6,915 nt of DNA from Gemmatimonadota bacterium (GTDB lineage Bacteria > Gemmatimonadota > Gemmatimonadetes > Longimicrobiales > Longimicrobiaceae), in the NCBI GenBank assembly GCA_019348475.1, contig JAHWJJ010000251.1, forward strand, positions 1 through 6,915, read 5' to 3'. The position numbers were made by a program, and so were the translations under genes. The notes below the pieces were generated by a model. That model had not been told where the DNA came from and ran no database searches. It saw only the letters and a list, made by a program, of their open reading frames with translations. This document shows, in pieces, positions 6,541 through 6,915 of the stretch. Positions within the stretch are counted from its first letter, which is position 1; every line of letters starts with the position of its first letter.

Positions 6541-6789
6541 TTAGAGGACGTCGGAGGGGCGGCGGCGCTGCGTAAGGTGGAACCGGGCCGTGCCGTTGCG
6601 CACCTCTTCCAGCGCCGTGGTCGTAAGCTTTTCGCGCGGCTCGTCGCTCGCCCCGGAGACGGTGGGGTCCTCCATCAGCTCGTTGCGGCGCAGTTCGTTC
6701 AGGTTGCGCGCCATCTTGGCCGCCACCAGCACGCCCAGGTACTTGCTTCCCGTGTGGCGGGCCGCCTGGCCCGGAGTCACCACTCGCAT
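6541..6789 (-). CDS. rpoZ: RNA polymerase omega subunit
   Basis: Omega is the small RNA polymerase subunit that clamps the beta-prime subunit and aids core assembly; in many bacteria it also forms part of the ppGpp site. The 82-residue product carries the conserved first helix SKYLGVLVAAKMARNLNEL (15-33) and the second signature KLTTTALEEVRNGTARF (54-70). The length fits the short form of the family. The ATG at 6789-6787 has AGGAG 7 nt upstream. coaBC follows after 10 bp, a pairing of rpoZ and coaBC seen in many bacteria. Confidence is high because both conserved blocks and the context agree. Confidence 0.93.
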   Translation of the reverse strand: MRVVTPGQAARHTGSKYLGVLVAAKMARNLNELRRNELMEDPTVSGASDEPREKLTTTALEEVRNGTARFHLTQRRRPSDVL

Positions 6790-6796
6790 GGAACCG

Positions 6797-6801
6797 CTCC
6801 T
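6797..6801 (-). promoter_or_regulatory. Ribosome binding site of rpoZ
   Basis: AGGAG on the minus strand with a 7-nt spacer to the rpoZ ATG. It lies in the 15-bp gap after the stop of the upstream gene and is the best Shine-Dalgarno match in the window. Confidence 0.8.
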
Positions 6802-6804
6802 ACT

Positions 6805-6915
6805 CTAGGATGATCCCGGACGCCCGCCCTCGGGCGATACGTCCACGTGACGCTCGATCTCGGCCCGCCCCACGTCGGTCAGCCGCTGCAGCGGCCGACG
6901 CGGGCCGATGTCGCC
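6805..6915 (-). CDS. C-terminal 36 codons of an unidentified protein (cut by window edge)
   Basis: An open minus-strand frame enters from the right edge and stops with TAG at 6807-6805, 15 bp before the rpoZ start. The visible tail begins GDIGPRRPLQRLTDVGRAEI and ends in a Gly/Pro/Ser-rich stretch. I do not recognise the family. The pattern LTxxGRxxIxxH recalls the last strand and helix of a winged-helix regulator such as a PadR-type protein, but 36 residues are too few to claim this. A guanylate kinase gene often precedes rpoZ, yet this tail does not look like one. A second frame in the same direction is also open to the edge, but it is low-complexity Arg/Ala. The short spacing suggests the gene is in the same transcript as rpoZ. 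Confidence 0.5.
   Translation of the reverse strand, partial: GDIGPRRPLQRLTDVGRAEIERHVDVSPEGGRPGSS

Overview
The window is very GC-rich and densely coded. Every gene I can support lies on the minus strand, so transcription runs from high to low coordinates: the end of an unidentified gene, rpoZ (RNA polymerase omega), coaBC (coenzyme A synthesis), a family 4 uracil-DNA glycosylase, dnaB (replicative helicase) and the first 196 codons of radA. The GC content, the protein sequences and this gene order suggest a Gemmatimonadota bacterium, perhaps of the Longimicrobium type. That is an inference from general familiarity, not from a marker gene.

Layout. The right end (6541-6915) holds the last 36 codons of an unknown protein, 15 bp, then rpoZ with a good ribosome binding site. 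coaBC starts 10 bp after rpoZ. The glycosylase gene starts on a GTG that overlaps the coaBC stop by 4 bases, so the two are probably translationally coupled. A 393 bp non-coding gap (4030-4422) follows, with several inverted repeats and no clear promoter or terminator. Then comes dnaB, and 20 bp after it radA, which runs off the left edge.

The main feature is dnaB. It is one open frame of 1139 codons, more than twice the usual length, because two in-frame inteins interrupt it. Intein 1 (488 aa) sits inside the Walker A P-loop, between the Lys and Thr of GKT. It carries a LAGLIDADG homing endonuclease with both motif aspartates, plus two helix-turn-helix-like segments. Intein 2 (183 aa) is a mini-intein between Glu and Ser of the conserved LRESG motif. 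It lacks the endonuclease but keeps a short tail resembling that of intein 1. Removing both restores an ordinary 468-residue DnaB with intact motifs. The helicase can have no ATPase site until intein 1 splices, so active DnaB depends on two protein-splicing events.

Functionally the cluster mixes housekeeping roles: transcription (rpoZ), CoA synthesis (coaBC), DNA repair (glycosylase, radA) and replication (dnaB). Other points of note are a Trp in CoaC where E. coli has an active-site Cys, the missing block F His in intein 2, and a repeat-like gap before dnaB.
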